Of a DNA stretch of 64,000 nt, positions 63,333-64,000 are shown one piece after another. The notes beneath the pieces were generated by a model. The model was not told the origin of the DNA. It ran no database searches and worked only from the letters and a program-made list of their open reading frames with translations. A program made the translations under genes and the position numbers. The stretch is taken from NCBI GenBank assembly GCA_050949885.1, contig JBMNGO010000007.1:1-64000 (forward strand), written 5' to 3'. The first letter of the stretch is position 1. Each line of letters begins with the position of its first letter. The stretch is from JBMNGO01 sp050949885 (lineage in GTDB: Bacteria > Bacillota > Syntrophomonadia > Syntrophomonadales > Syntrophomonadaceae).

Positions 63333-64000
63333 TTACCCTAATATTTTCGAGATTTCACCGGTGGCATTTAACAATCTCTCAATCAAGAAAGGCATTCTCT
63401 CCTGAACAAAGCGGTACAGTGGGATATATATGGCAATACTAGCAGCAATACCAGAGGATCTAAAAATTGGAGCTGCTACAGCACAAATATCATATGCTGT
63501 TTCCTCAAACGAGGTGGCATATCCCTGGCTTCGTATTATATCCAATTCTTTCAGTAAGGTTTCAGGGTCGGAAATTGAATTTTTCGTATACGGAACCATG
63601 TTGTAGTTTGACAGAAAAGATTGAAGGTAATTCTCATCCAAATAGGCTAGGATCACTTTTTTTGAAGCCCCAACGTGTAGTGGTAATGACATTTTTACTT
63701 TCGAAATAACTGTTTGCGGGCTTTCCACACTTTCGATACATACAGCCTGATAACGATATAAATCAGGAACAAATAGATGTACTGATTCGCCTGTTTCCTT
63801 TGACAATTTGGTCATGATTTTAACGGCAACTTGCCTAATATTATTGGACCTTTTGGCTAGATTACCCAACTTAATTAACTCAAGTCCTAATGAATACCTT
63901 TTGTTATTCGGGTCTCTTTGCAGAACTCCAATGGTAGTAAGAGCATTAAGGTGTTTTAGTGCTGCAGGCATCGAAACTTTAAGGGAGCGACTGATTTGGC
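63333..64000 (-). CDS. IclR family transcriptional regulator, start outside window
   Basis: At least 222 residues are visible. The frame stays open to the window edge, where it reads QISRSLKVSMPAALKHLNAL, part of the winged helix, so the true start lies beyond 64000. The effector domain has GESVHLFVPDLYRYQAVCIE, GASKKVILAYLDENYL and SFEETAYDICAVAAPIF. It is a paralogue of the IclR gene at 44321 and probably controls the adjacent acyl-CoA genes. No damage seen. Confidence 0.92.
   Translation of the reverse strand, partial: QISRSLKVSMPAALKHLNALTTIGVLQRDPNNKRYSLGLELIKLGNLAKRSNNIRQVAVKIMTKLSKETGESVHLFVPDLYRYQAVCIESVESPQTVISKVKMSLPLHVGASKKVILAYLDENYLQSFLSNYNMVPYTKNSISDPETLLKELDIIRSQGYATSFEETAYDICAVAAPIFRSSGIAASIAIYIPLYRFVQERMPFLIERLLNATGEISKILG

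Overview
The window looks like the chromosome of an anaerobic, endospore-forming Firmicute of the class Clostridia. The evidence is a SleB-type cortex hydrolase, T-box leaders, a full MinCDE set, a four-subunit ferredoxin-linked 2-oxoacid oxidoreductase, TTG/GTG starts behind strong Shine-Dalgarno sites, and many acyl-CoA genes. The acyl-CoA content suggests a fatty-, branched- or aromatic-acid oxidiser of the syntrophic Peptococcaceae/Syntrophomonadaceae kind; the genus cannot be fixed from the sequence.

Layout. (1) 1-5.6 kb: an IS66-family element (left end outside the window) has inserted into the specificity gene of a type I restriction-modification locus (hsdM, hsdS, small Xre regulator, all leftward). 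(2) 6.0-11.7 kb: a compact mobile element with a structured leader, a P4-type primase/helicase, an origin-like repeat cluster, a lone HK97-type capsid gene, a TnpW-like small protein and a large serine recombinase. (3) 11.8-20.5 kb: chromosomal genes including isolated hisH/hisF, a TipA-like MerR regulator with its own 19-bp-spacer promoter, a methyltransferase, ExoD, YjbQ, DUF2935 and a secreted NlpC/P60 hydrolase. (4) 20.8-25.3 kb: a T-box leader whose specifier reads ATC (Ile) precedes the oxidoreductase operon (gamma-delta-alpha-beta) and a CbiT-like protein. (5) 25.3-43.5 kb: YitT, a lipocalin-like protein, a DUF6612-like protein, leuA behind a Leu T-box, TraB, MATE, a CAP-domain protein, DegV, an acyl-CoA synthetase plus PhaC-like hydrolase pair, MFS, a metallo-beta-lactamase-fold protein and SleB. 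(6) 43.5-48.8 kb: an enoyl-CoA hydratase, an IclR regulator and a divergent acyl-CoA dehydrogenase/carboxyltransferase/cupin operon. That operon has an unusual leader with three copies of a 17-18-nt motif, an intrinsic terminator and a helix that could hide the ribosome binding site. (7) 49-54 kb: a stress-type glycine-zipper protein, a nucleotidase, LysE, minD-minE-minC and a ketopantoate reductase. (8) 54.2-63.3 kb: an acyl-CoA/thiolase cluster that is visibly decaying, with truncated lysR and enoyl-CoA hydratase genes meeting at a deletion scar, a frameshifted HMG-CoA-synthase-like gene, an SCP2-type thiolase broken by a 31-bp direct repeat, and an acyl-CoA dehydrogenase broken by one missing base. 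Intact genes lie between them. A second IclR regulator, paralogous to the first, runs off the right edge.

How it fits together. The two T-boxes tie 2-oxoacid:ferredoxin oxidoreductase and 2-isopropylmalate synthase to isoleucine and leucine tRNA charging, which suggests the oxidoreductase serves branched-chain amino acid synthesis by reductive carboxylation. The two IclR regulators flank the acyl-CoA genes and probably control them. The strongest candidates for something undescribed are the triplicated-motif leader at 45437-45599, the Ile T-box on the oxidoreductase operon, and the small capsid-carrying serine-recombinase element.
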